Source: Bacteroidales bacterium (lineage in GTDB: Bacteria > Bacteroidota > Bacteroidia > Bacteroidales > Paludibacteraceae). From it: a DNA stretch of 7,153 bases. The notes beneath the pieces were generated by a model. That model was not told where the DNA came from, did no database searches, and saw only the letters and a list, made by a program, of their open reading frames with translations. Each line of letters starts with the position of its first letter. Within the stretch, counting starts at the first letter, position 1. Where the stretch lies: the NCBI GenBank assembly GCA_018066005.1, contig JAGHSG010000028.1, positions 1 to 7,153 of the forward strand, given 5' to 3'. Made by a program: the position numbers and the translations under genes. Shown here in pieces: positions 1 through 5,424 of the stretch.

Positions 1-53
1 TTCTTAATCGCACGCTCGATGTTCTCTCCTTCTTTTACCGGTACTACGATCAT
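1..53 (-). CDS. rpsU: 30S ribosomal protein bS21 (rpsU), 5' end only
   Basis: The first 18 codons read MIVVPVKEGENIERAIKK (the last codon is partly outside the window), which matches the N-terminus of Bacteroidota bS21. The gene continues past position 1. bS21 is a small-subunit protein at the platform near the 3' end of 16S rRNA. In Bacteroidota it is known to help hide the anti-Shine-Dalgarno tail, which is why most genes there lack an SD. This gene is an exception: a 10-nt match to the anti-SD lies 6 nt before the ATG, and this fixes the start. It is the first protein gene after tRNA-Leu(CAA), about 200 nt downstream, with no promoter seen between them, so co-transcription from 494-525 is inferred. 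The identification is firm although only a fragment is visible. Confidence 0.93.
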   Translation of the reverse strand, partial: MIVVPVKEGENIERAIK

Positions 54-59
54 TGCATA

Positions 60-69
60 CACCTCCTTT
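60..69 (-). promoter_or_regulatory. Strong Shine-Dalgarno of rpsU
   Basis: On the minus strand this reads AAAGGAGGTG, a 10-nt perfect complement of the Bacteroidota 16S 3' tail CACCTCCTTT, placed 6 nt before the rpsU ATG. The complete FKBP gene at 5458-6714 has only an A-rich leader, so the contrast is real within this window. Known work on Bacteroidota ribosomes places bS21 in the pocket that occludes the anti-SD. A strong SD here therefore suggests autoregulation, with subunits lacking bS21 translating rpsU preferentially. Confidence 0.9.
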
Positions 70-70
70 T

Positions 71-159
71 CGTCGGAAATGGCTCGTCTAGAAGAATTTG
101 CTGCGCAAATTAGGCGACTCGCATTTCCTCCTCTCCGATTTCGAACAAGTTCTCATCGG
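71..159 (-). repeat. Structured leader repeat, copy A (between tRNA-Leu and rpsU)
   Basis: This segment shares blocks with copy B at 338-459: cgtcggaa, aagaatttgc, gcaaattaggcg, tcctcctct and cgaacaagttctcatcgg. It folds into two hairpins. Hairpin I pairs 75-81 with 122-128 (GGAAATG/CATTTCC, 7 bp), 86-88 with 116-118, and 95-101 with 105-111 (AATTTGC/GCAAATT, 3-nt loop). Hairpin III pairs 135-139 with 155-159 and 143-146 with 149-152 around a short AA core. It ends only a few bases before the rpsU SD, so in the transcript it forms the rpsU 5' leader. The function is unknown. An RNA role is inferred from stems kept while sequence changes between copies. Confidence 0.75.
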
Positions 160-228
160 CTGTAATAACTTACCTATTCCAGATAGCGGATGTTTAAGTC
201 TCCCGCCTGACCTTTAAATTAGTTTTAT

Positions 229-248
229 GCGTTCTTGTTGCCGAACGC
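229..248 (-). other. Small hairpin just 3' of tRNA-Leu
   Basis: The arms gcgttc (229-234) and gaacgc (243-248) form 6 bp with an 8-nt loop, 5 nt after the tRNA 3' end in the direction of transcription. The following minus-strand bases are A/T-rich but not a U tract, so it does not look like a proper terminator. It may be a 3'-processing stem or a weak attenuator. The rest of 160-253 shows no gene and no TTTG/TAnnTTTG promoter. Confidence 0.35.
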
Positions 249-253
249 GACAG

Positions 254-335
254 TACCCAGGGCCGGGGTCGAACCGGCACGGATTGCTCCACTGGTGTTT
301 GAGACCAGCGCGTCTACCGATTCCGCCACCTGGGC
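254..335 (-). tRNA. tRNA-Leu (anticodon CAA)
   Basis: The minus strand gives an 82-nt class II tRNA. The acceptor stem is GCCCAGG with CCTGGGT, leaving G1-U72 as a wobble pair, and the discriminator is A. The D-arm carries the leucine-type GGCGGAATCGGTAGACGC. The anticodon stem CTGGT/ACCAG holds the loop CTCAAAC, giving CAA at 34-36, which reads UUG codons. A long variable arm (GGA/TCC stem) and the T-arm GCCGG-TTCGACC-CCGGC complete the fold. CCA is not encoded. The tRNA begins 2 bases after copy B and is followed by copy A and rpsU, so it lies inside one probable transcript and would need to be excised from it. Confidence 0.96.
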
Positions 336-337
336 GT

Positions 338-459
338 CGTCGGAATCCGCTCACCGAAAGAATTTGCCTTGCAAATTAGGCGGTTCGCGATTCCTCCTCT
401 TCAAATCACAACAAGTTGCGATTTGATTTCCTTTCCGATGTCGAACAAGTTCTCATCGG
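338..459 (-). repeat. Structured leader repeat, copy B (5' of tRNA-Leu)
   Basis: This is the longer partner of copy A. Hairpin I pairs 342-350 with 387-394 (ggaatccgc/gcgattcc, one bulge), 353-356 with 381-384 (ACCG/CGGT), and 361-367 with 371-377 (AATTTGC/GCAAATT). An extra hairpin II, absent from copy A, pairs 402-412 with 415-425. It has one position that is A/C on the plus strand but G-U in minus-strand RNA, so it is continuous only in the sense expected for the tRNA transcript. Hairpin III pairs 435-440 with 454-459 (CCGATG/CATCGG) and 443-446 with 449-452. The AGGAGG motif (393-398, minus) after hairpin I is also in copy A. It fills the gap between promoter and tRNA and holds no gene. 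Confidence 0.75.
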
Positions 460-472
460 TATTTCTAAGATC

Positions 473-490
473 GCTTCCTTTTCAAAAAGC
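473..490 (-). other. 5'-terminal hairpin of the tRNA-Leu/rpsU transcript
   Basis: In minus-strand RNA, GCUUUUU and AGGAAGC pair over 7 bp (two G-U) around a GAAA tetraloop. With the TAnnTTTG box at 494-501 centred on -7, the start point falls near 490, the first base of this stem. A hairpin at the extreme 5' end would protect the RNA. The start site is inferred, not seen. Confidence 0.45.
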
Positions 491-493
491 ATG

Positions 494-525
494 CAAAGGT
501 ACAACTTTTTTTTGACCTGACCAAA
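494..525 (-). promoter_or_regulatory. Bacteroidota promoter for tRNA-Leu-rpsU
   Basis: On the minus strand the -33 box TTTG (522-525) and the -7 box TACCTTTG (494-501) are separated by 20 nt. This matches the known Bacteroidota vegetative consensus TTTG-(19 to 21)-TAnnTTTG exactly. The spacer contains an A8 tract (506-513). No second copy of this pattern was found between the tRNA and rpsU, so it should drive both genes. Confidence 0.85.
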
Positions 526-545
526 TATTTTTGCAAAAAAAAGTT
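503..545. repeat. Perfect 12-bp inverted repeat over promoter and upstream stop codon
   Basis: The arms aacttttttttg (503-514) and caaaaaaaagtt (534-545) are exact complements with a 19-nt loop. The distal arm takes in two bases of the stop codon of the 66-residue gene. The loop holds the -33 box, and the proximal arm lies in the -33/-7 spacer. For the upstream operon it gives a U8 run directly after the stop, so it may act as a weak A/U terminator. It could also be a regulator site or simply bent promoter DNA. Confidence 0.6.
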
Positions 546-744
546 ATTTTTCGCTCTTTTCCTCTAAATTTGTATCGTCAATATCGTCACGCTCGCGCGC
601 ACGCACGCCACCGCGTATTATAATAAGGAGTGCACCGAAAACCAAAATATAATCCGCCCACGGCTCAATTTTCATATACGAGAAGACACAACCAACCAGC
701 AGGATGATTAGTCCGATGATAAGAAAGACTTGAGAAAGTTTCAT
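544..744 (-). CDS. Small membrane protein, 66 residues, unknown function
   Basis: I do not recognise a named family. The sequence has two hydrophobic segments, residues 5-24 and about 31-48, joined by a short loop with a KIEPWADYIL motif. The tail of about 18 residues is highly charged and probably cytoplasmic. The segment-KI-W-AD-segment pattern recalls the N-terminal hairpin of GldL-like proteins, but that is only a loose resemblance. Residues 16-19 read LVGC, which would also fit a lipobox, so a lipoprotein with one further membrane segment is an alternative. It is last in the operon, 51 bp after the nuclease. Its ATG lies within the final unit of a heptamer repeat, and no SD is present. 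Its stop lies in the inverted repeat at 503-545. Confidence 0.65.
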   Translation of the reverse strand: MKLSQVFLIIGLIILLVGCVFSYMKIEPWADYILVFGALLIIIRGGVRARERDDIDDTNLEEKSEK

Positions 745-782
745 AACAGATAAAAGATAAAAGATAACAGATAAATGATAAC
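741..782. repeat. Heptamer tandem repeat, unit AGATAA(A/C), intergenic
   Basis: There are six 7-bp units on the plus strand: tcataac, agataaa, agataaa, agataac, agataaa, tgataac. The four inner units are near-perfect and the outer two are decayed. The tract fills most of the 51-bp gap between the nuclease and the 66-residue gene and contains the latter's start codon. The same unit recurs at 3054-3088. Confidence 0.85.
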
Positions 783-795
783 AAAGAATAGTCCG

Positions 796-3102
796 TTATT
801 TTAGTCGTTGACCTTGTGCCGAATAGGTGCGACCGGCATAATGAATCAACAGATGTCCGGAAGGAGCAATCCGTTTATATGCGGTGTGCCGTGTTTCCAT
901 CTCCACATCTTCCAAAGCCGATATAGTACCATCCGTAGTAGTGAACGTTTCTACATCTGAGGCGGCACCACCTTTGGGCGTGACGGTGTAAGAGTATTCG
1001 GTTTCCTTTTGCAATCCATACACAGTATGCGACAGGAAAGATTCCTCACGAGGATAGCCGTCAATATGGGTACGAACCTCTTTGGTGCCACCCGTGACAG
1101 CCTTAACATAGGCGACATACGCACGACGACCGCCCATTGTTGTTTCCACTTTCAACGTGGAAGATGCCGAAGAGCCGGAAGGCACATCAAACGTATAATC
1201 CGTATAAGTTTGGTTCAACAGCACAGACTTGGTCGTTCCGTTGATAACAACATTCATCTGCACTCCACCCTGTTGGGTGTCGTCAGTGCCATAGCATTTG
1301 GCATTTACCGTAACCGTAGCACCACCGCTGAAATCCAATCCGGAATACGATATGGCACCTGTTGACTTACCGGAACCGAGACGGATAGCACCCTGTGTTT
1401 GAGTGTCCGTATAGCCCGACTTAACAGCCCCTTCACCGGCAACCGAATTAAGAACAATTTTTTCTTCCTGTTCCTCCTGATCAAGGATAAACACATCTAC
1501 CAGATAGGATTCAACACCGGCATCTGTCCAGTTGAGCGTTGCCTGACTATCGGTTATATCGGTCGGCTCCAATATATCAAATACGCAAGCACCATTGATA
1601 CCGCAAGTGACTTGGTCAAACTCTTTCGTCTGCGAACTGATATAGAGTGTTGAAGATATTTCGCCGATGGAATCTGATGTATAAGCAACGGTTACATACG
1701 TTCCTTCATTGACCTGCTCGGCAGTAAGAGACTCCGGTGTAACGGAGAAATTATTCTTACTGAACGTGGCCACATTAAGCCAAATAGGCGAAGTCAGGTT
1801 GGTACCCTTAATCAGAATCTGCTGCGAGACCGTATCGCCCACGCCGTATGACATAAAGGAGAAATGTTCACCTGCATTCGGAGAGATGAGTGACGCATGC
1901 GACGGACCGGTTAGAGACAGGTGGTGAGCATCCGATAACTCAGACGAAGCGAGTGTTAATATGGCGGTATGGTCACCCGTTGTTGTGGGCGTGTAGGATA
2001 TTTGGATGGTTATACCTGCCATAACATCCGATGCAGATAACTGTGCAGGTTGCACGGCAAACAAAGTTGCATCCGTTCCGGATATAGAGCAAGTAACCGG
2101 CACAGACAGGTTCTTACCCACTACACGAATCGTCTTATAGACAGGCTCACCCACCGAAGCGCCGCCTAAATCAACTATGGTATTGATTTTGGGTTCAAGA
2201 AGTTGAGGAGTGGTCGGATCCACTTCGGGAGAACATCCTGCAGGGTCATCAAAGAAATGGGCATCTTCCGAAGATACCAAATTATCCAAATAGAGTTGAG
2301 TTGTCTTTTGGTCACCCCAGATATACTCGGCAAAACAAGGATAGTCGATAAACGGATTACGGTTACCCTGATGCTTATAGACGGCATTATTACGGTCTAT
2401 CTCCTTCTGCGAGACGGGATCTTGACGATGCCATTTCATCAGTAAGTTGATAGAATAATTGGTGAAAGCGGCTTTACCGCCATTGTAGGTAAACATAACT
2501 TTGCCTTCGGAAGACTGGGTGAAGTTCTTATCCCGATAGCAAGTAACCATATAAAAGTAGTTACGTGCCACATCGCCTTTGTACTCATCAACCGGTTCAA
2601 AGACCTTGCCCGAATAGCCGCCAAACGTGGACGAACCTAATTTACCTAATGCTTTGCCTCCTAAACTGGTGCCGTTGGCGCACTCTCCATAAGGGTTATT
2701 AGAACGTTGACCATTGACTTTTCCATCCGTGGGATAGACATGGAAAGCATCCGATTTCATTGGATGCGCCTCTTTGAACCACGATTGAGGTATTGTATGC
2801 TCACGATTGTAGCAATCGCAAACTTTACTATAATTGCCACATTGTTTTTTGCCGTGCGTAAATGTACAGGTGGAATAGATATCCCATACTTCATTTGTTC
2901 CGGGGACAACATCCGAAGTAGGATAGACATTGTACAAGCCATCGTAACCCACATCAGTATGCGACTTAATTTTAGCATGCAATGCTTCACAAATAGCATC
3001 CCCTGTCTTGCCGTCTGCTGAAGCATAATAACCGGCAGGAATAGCTGCCACACAGATAACAGACAAAAGACAACAGATAACAGATAACAGAATTTTTTTC
3101 AT
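796..3102 (-). CDS. Secreted EndoI-family nuclease with Ig-like and FN3-like domains
   Basis: This 768-residue exported protein has a signal peptide at about 1-20. Residues 30-290 form an endonuclease I (EndA/NucM-type) domain, a metal-dependent beta-beta-alpha nuclease. Visible motifs are NREHTIPQSWF (His102), FHVYPTDGKVNGQRSNNPYGE (120-140), DPVSQKEIDRN (228-238) and QGNRNPFIDYP (245-255). Cys78, 88, 95 and 97 may form disulfides. Two related beta-sandwich repeats follow at about 305-398 and 403-500. An FN3-like fold starts near 507 (ATLNW) and resumes near 690 (HTVYGLQKETEYSYTV). Between the two halves is an inserted beta-rich module (about 550-670), possibly carbohydrate-binding. The tail (about 726-768, ending RTYSAQGQRLK) resembles Bacteroidales C-terminal sorting tails. 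The likely role is extracellular or surface DNA/RNA degradation. The ATG overlaps the truA stop (ATGA). Confidence 0.9.
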   Translation of the reverse strand: MKKILLSVICCLLSVICVAAIPAGYYASADGKTGDAICEALHAKIKSHTDVGYDGLYNVYPTSDVVPGTNEVWDIYSTCTFTHGKKQCGNYSKVCDCYNREHTIPQSWFKEAHPMKSDAFHVYPTDGKVNGQRSNNPYGECANGTSLGGKALGKLGSSTFGGYSGKVFEPVDEYKGDVARNYFYMVTCYRDKNFTQSSEGKVMFTYNGGKAAFTNYSINLLMKWHRQDPVSQKEIDRNNAVYKHQGNRNPFIDYPCFAEYIWGDQKTTQLYLDNLVSSEDAHFFDDPAGCSPEVDPTTPQLLEPKINTIVDLGGASVGEPVYKTIRVVGKNLSVPVTCSISGTDATLFAVQPAQLSASDVMAGITIQISYTPTTTGDHTAILTLASSELSDAHHLSLTGPSHASLISPNAGEHFSFMSYGVGDTVSQQILIKGTNLTSPIWLNVATFSKNNFSVTPESLTAEQVNEGTYVTVAYTSDSIGEISSTLYISSQTKEFDQVTCGINGACVFDILEPTDITDSQATLNWTDAGVESYLVDVFILDQEEQEEKIVLNSVAGEGAVKSGYTDTQTQGAIRLGSGKSTGAISYSGLDFSGGATVTVNAKCYGTDDTQQGGVQMNVVINGTTKSVLLNQTYTDYTFDVPSGSSASSTLKVETTMGGRRAYVAYVKAVTGGTKEVRTHIDGYPREESFLSHTVYGLQKETEYSYTVTPKGGAASDVETFTTTDGTISALEDVEMETRHTAYKRIAPSGHLLIHYAGRTYSAQGQRLK
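3054..3088. repeat. Heptamer tandem repeat inside the nuclease signal peptide
   Basis: There are five contiguous 7-bp units on the plus strand: agataac, agacaaa, agacaac, agataac, agataac. Read on the minus strand they encode the hydrophobic core LLSVICCLLSVIC of the signal peptide. Three heptamers equal seven codons, so the peptide repeats every seven residues. The unit is the same as in the intergenic tract at 741-782. Confidence 0.85.
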
Positions 3103-3887
3103 GATATAAATATATTTTTAGGATATTCAACATGTACGAGATATAGTCCATCCGACGGAGCAGACTGCCCCGCCGAGCAACGGTTTTTAGCATCTATGAT
3201 TGCTTGAAAATCCGTTAAGGACAATTTACCCCGTCCTACGGCAAAAAGTGTTCCCACAATAGCACGCACCATATTACGCAGGAATCGGTCAGCGGTGATG
3301 GTAAATTGGTGAATCGGGAAATCGGTGAGTTGGTGAATCGGGGAAAGGAGAATCGGGGAAAGGGAAATCGGTTGCCAATGGGCTTCGGTGACGGTGCAGA
3401 TAGTTGTTCTAACATCCGTGTGGACTTTGCAGAACGAAGCAAAATCATGTGTCCCTAACAAGAGTTGAGCCGCTTCATTCATTTTGTCATAATCCAATCC
3501 CGGAGCGACACACGTCATGAAGTGCATATTAAAGGGGTCCTTATGGTCGATAATACGATAGTGGTATGTTCGCCAGAATGCGGCAAAGCGAGCATGTGCG
3601 TTGTCATGCACATGCAAAATGTCATAGACCGCTATTTCAGGAGGCAATAGGCTGTTTAGTTTAGCGATGAGTGTAGAGTTTAGAGGAGAGGGATAATCAA
3701 AGTGGGCATACATTTCAACGGCATGTACGCCGGCATCCGTACGACCTGCAAAGGTCAAGGCAATAGGCTGGCGAAGGATGGTGGAGAAAGTTTTCTCCAT
3801 CGTTTCCTGCACCGTAATGCCATTGGGTTGCGTTTGCGAGCCGTGGAAAGGTGTACCGTTATATGTGAACTTTACGAAGTAACGCAT
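3099..3887 (-). CDS. truA: tRNA pseudouridine(38-40) synthase TruA
   Basis: TruA converts uridines 38-40 of the anticodon stem-loop to pseudouridine in the cytoplasm. The 262 residues show the family hallmarks: YNGTPFHGSQTQPNGITVQE (9-28), the catalytic motif AGRTDAGVHA with Asp51 as nucleophile, ARFAAFWRTYHY (99-110), and ADRFLRNMVRAIVGTLFAVGRGK (199-221). Length is normal. One region is odd: residues about 173-195 are a low-complexity LSP/IHQ/FP insert, encoded by octamer and 15-mer repeats at 3300-3369, just before the conserved C-terminal core. The start lies 29 bp inside the flippase gene, and the stop overlaps the nuclease ATG as ATGA. Tight coupling on both sides is therefore likely. 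Confidence 0.95.
   Translation of the reverse strand: MRYFVKFTYNGTPFHGSQTQPNGITVQETMEKTFSTILRQPIALTFAGRTDAGVHAVEMYAHFDYPSPLNSTLIAKLNSLLPPEIAVYDILHVHDNAHARFAAFWRTYHYRIIDHKDPFNMHFMTCVAPGLDYDKMNEAAQLLLGTHDFASFCKVHTDVRTTICTVTEAHWQPISLSPILLSPIHQLTDFPIHQFTITADRFLRNMVRAIVGTLFAVGRGKLSLTDFQAIIDAKNRCSAGQSAPSDGLYLVHVEYPKNIFIS
3300..3369. repeat. Octamer and 15-mer tandem repeats inside truA
   Basis: Five 8-bp units of the form GG(T/G)(A/G)A(A/G)T(T/C) occupy 3300-3339. Two 15-bp units, ggggaaaggagaatc and ggggaaagggaaatc, follow at 3340-3369. The reading frame stays open through the tract. It encodes a loop between a conserved strand and the ADRFLRNMVR core, where other TruA proteins have a much shorter link. 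Confidence 0.8.
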
Positions 3888-5424
3888 TTAATTCGGGAGA
3901 GAGATTCATTTTATAAGCCACCCACAGAGCCGATCCTAATAGTAAGATACTTTTGGACAAATTATCCACAAACAACGAGACAGTCGCATTTATGACAAAG
4001 CAATGAGGTGTGAGACAGGTTGTCCAGAAGTAATTGAGTGCAAAGACCATCAGAACAAGCAAGAATACCCATAGGTGATTGATGGAGAAAGGTTGTGAAT
4101 GTGTGGCACGCGTACTAATCACAACGACCAAGATATAATACGCCACATCGGCAATAACCGTAGCCCATGCAGCCCCCATCATGCCATAGATAGGTATGAG
4201 ATAATTATTGAGAAGTAGTGCCGAGACTGTCAGCACTAACGAATTGACAAGTGAAAAAGCGTAATAACGCGAATAAGATAAGGCAGGTAAGAAAATATTG
4301 AATGATGCTACCATCCACTGACCAATGCCTAAAAGAAGGACCACATTTTTAGCCACAGCATAGGTGGAGCCGTTGGGTAAGATGGTAAAGATAAGGTCTA
4401 TATTCAGCCAGATGAGTAACAAAATAAATCCACCGATAAGGAGTAAATTAGAACCGGCTTGACGCAACAGACGGGATATATTGGGTGTATCGTTATTCTT
4501 GATAGCCATTGCCAATTCAGGTTGCGTAATAGCCACTACCGAGCGGTATGGTATAGACACCATAACTGCCATATAAGTAGCGATGGCAAAGATACCGGTA
4601 TAACTAAGTCCCATTTGTGCCGTGATGAAGAACGAAGATATCGTAGGTGCCAATACGGACGTTACTGCCGAAACAATCAAGAATGCCGTATATAATAAAT
4701 AGGAACGCACGAGCGGACGGTTGGCACGGAGGAAGGAGAAGTCAGGCTTTAATATGGTTGACAGTTGACAATGCACAATGCACAATTTGGTCACATAAAC
4801 CATATTGATGAGAGCAGCGAGGGCGTATGTGGCGCAGAGTGCCCATACGAAGCCATCCATACTGAGATAATGGAAAGCATACAAAAGGTAGGTAACCAAC
4901 AATCCTACACGCACGACGACCTCACGCACAAAACGCGGTACAACAATATGCATAAGCACATTGGCATTCGTCTCAAAAATCGTTTGGTATAGCAAGAAGA
5001 ACGCCATCGGCAGTACCAAATAATAGTACGAGACAAACAGAGGTGATTTCTCCCCAAAGAACGCAGCAATAGGTGTATGACACGCCAGATAAACCAATGC
5101 AAACAAGCCAAAGCCTAACAACGGTACTACTAATGTCCAGAAGAAGAAACCATGGTAAGCAACAGAGTTGCTACTTTTCGCTGCGCTACTATTCGTTCCT
5201 GCGGAACTACAAAAGTACGGGAAGAAACGAATAATGGAAGAAGATGTTCCCAATTGAGCCAAACCGACAAACAATGTAGCGGCATCTATAAGGACCCGTG
5301 CCAACCCGATTTCCTCGGAAGTGAGGAAACGGGTCAGTACGAAAAAGGTCGTCACAAAGCCCACCGCAACCCCTAAATAGGTCACGATGGTACCTTTGAT
5401 GCTTTGTTTAGCGATTTGTCCCAT
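3859..5424 (-). CDS. Polysaccharide flippase, Wzx-like (MOP superfamily)
   Basis: This 521-residue polytopic inner-membrane protein has about 12-14 hydrophobic segments. It belongs by pattern to the lipid-linked polysaccharide exporters of the MOP superfamily, which move undecaprenyl-linked sugar units to the periplasm. The N-terminus (KQSIKGTIVTYLGVAVGF, then RFLTSEEIGLARVLIDAATLF and LGTSSSIIRFFPYF) is typical of Bacteroidota lipopolysaccharide flippases. The substrate cannot be read from sequence, and no glycosyltransferases are adjacent here. Two loop inserts are unusual: a Ser-rich stretch at residues 72-90, encoded by palindromic DNA (5158-5217), and CIVHCQLST at 215-223, encoded by a heptamer tract (4756-4786). 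It follows the FKBP gene by 33 bp and overlaps truA by 29 bp. Confidence 0.88.
   Translation of the reverse strand: MGQIAKQSIKGTIVTYLGVAVGFVTTFFVLTRFLTSEEIGLARVLIDAATLFVGLAQLGTSSSIIRFFPYFCSSAGTNSSAAKSSNSVAYHGFFFWTLVVPLLGFGLFALVYLACHTPIAAFFGEKSPLFVSYYYLVLPMAFFLLYQTIFETNANVLMHIVVPRFVREVVVRVGLLVTYLLYAFHYLSMDGFVWALCATYALAALINMVYVTKLCIVHCQLSTILKPDFSFLRANRPLVRSYLLYTAFLIVSAVTSVLAPTISSFFITAQMGLSYTGIFAIATYMAVMVSIPYRSVVAITQPELAMAIKNNDTPNISRLLRQAGSNLLLIGGFILLLIWLNIDLIFTILPNGSTYAVAKNVVLLLGIGQWMVASFNIFLPALSYSRYYAFSLVNSLVLTVSALLLNNYLIPIYGMMGAAWATVIADVAYYILVVVISTRATHSQPFSINHLWVFLLVLMVFALNYFWTTCLTPHCFVINATVSLFVDNLSKSILLLGSALWVAYKMNLSPELNALLRKVHI
4756..4786. repeat. Heptamer tandem repeat inside the flippase gene
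   Basis: The plus-strand units are ggttgac, agttgac, aatgcac, aatgcac, then a partial aat. They encode CIVHCQLST in a loop between two hydrophobic segments (residues about 215-223). The unit differs from the one in the nuclease signal peptide but has the same 7-bp period. Confidence 0.7.
5158..5217. repeat. Palindromic insertion-like segment inside the flippase gene
   Basis: Three inverted repeats lie together: agcaac/gttgct (5158-5163 with 5167-5172), tactttt/aaaagta (5172-5178 with 5211-5217), and gttcc/ggaac with a TGC loop (5195-5199 with 5203-5207). The segment encodes most of the Ser-rich stretch CSSAGTNSSAAKSSNSVAY (residues 72-90), between FFPYF and the next membrane segment, where related flippases usually have a shorter loop. 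It looks like an in-frame palindromic element. Confidence 0.6.

Noticed and set aside
110..124. Four-codon upstream ORF (M-R-V-A-stop) on the minus strand in copy A, next to AGGAGG
   Set aside because: Only 2 nt separate AGGAGG from the ATG, too close for normal initiation, and the ATG is not present in copy B. It also lies in the stem of hairpin I.
254..335. tRNA-Leu as a phage or island attachment site
   Set aside because: No integrase and no repeated tRNA 3' end were seen in the window. The flanking repeats do not copy tRNA sequence.
235..426. 63-codon plus-strand open frame
   Set aside because: It runs antisense through tRNA-Leu and copy B. The sequence is fully explained by those RNA features.
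71..459. CRISPR array or insertion-sequence ends
   Set aside because: There are only two imperfect copies, separated by a tRNA, with no regular spacers, no transposase and no target-site duplication.
783..795. Terminator after the nuclease gene
   Set aside because: Only a weak AATA/TATT pairing is present, with no GC stem or U tract, so readthrough into the 66-residue gene is more likely.
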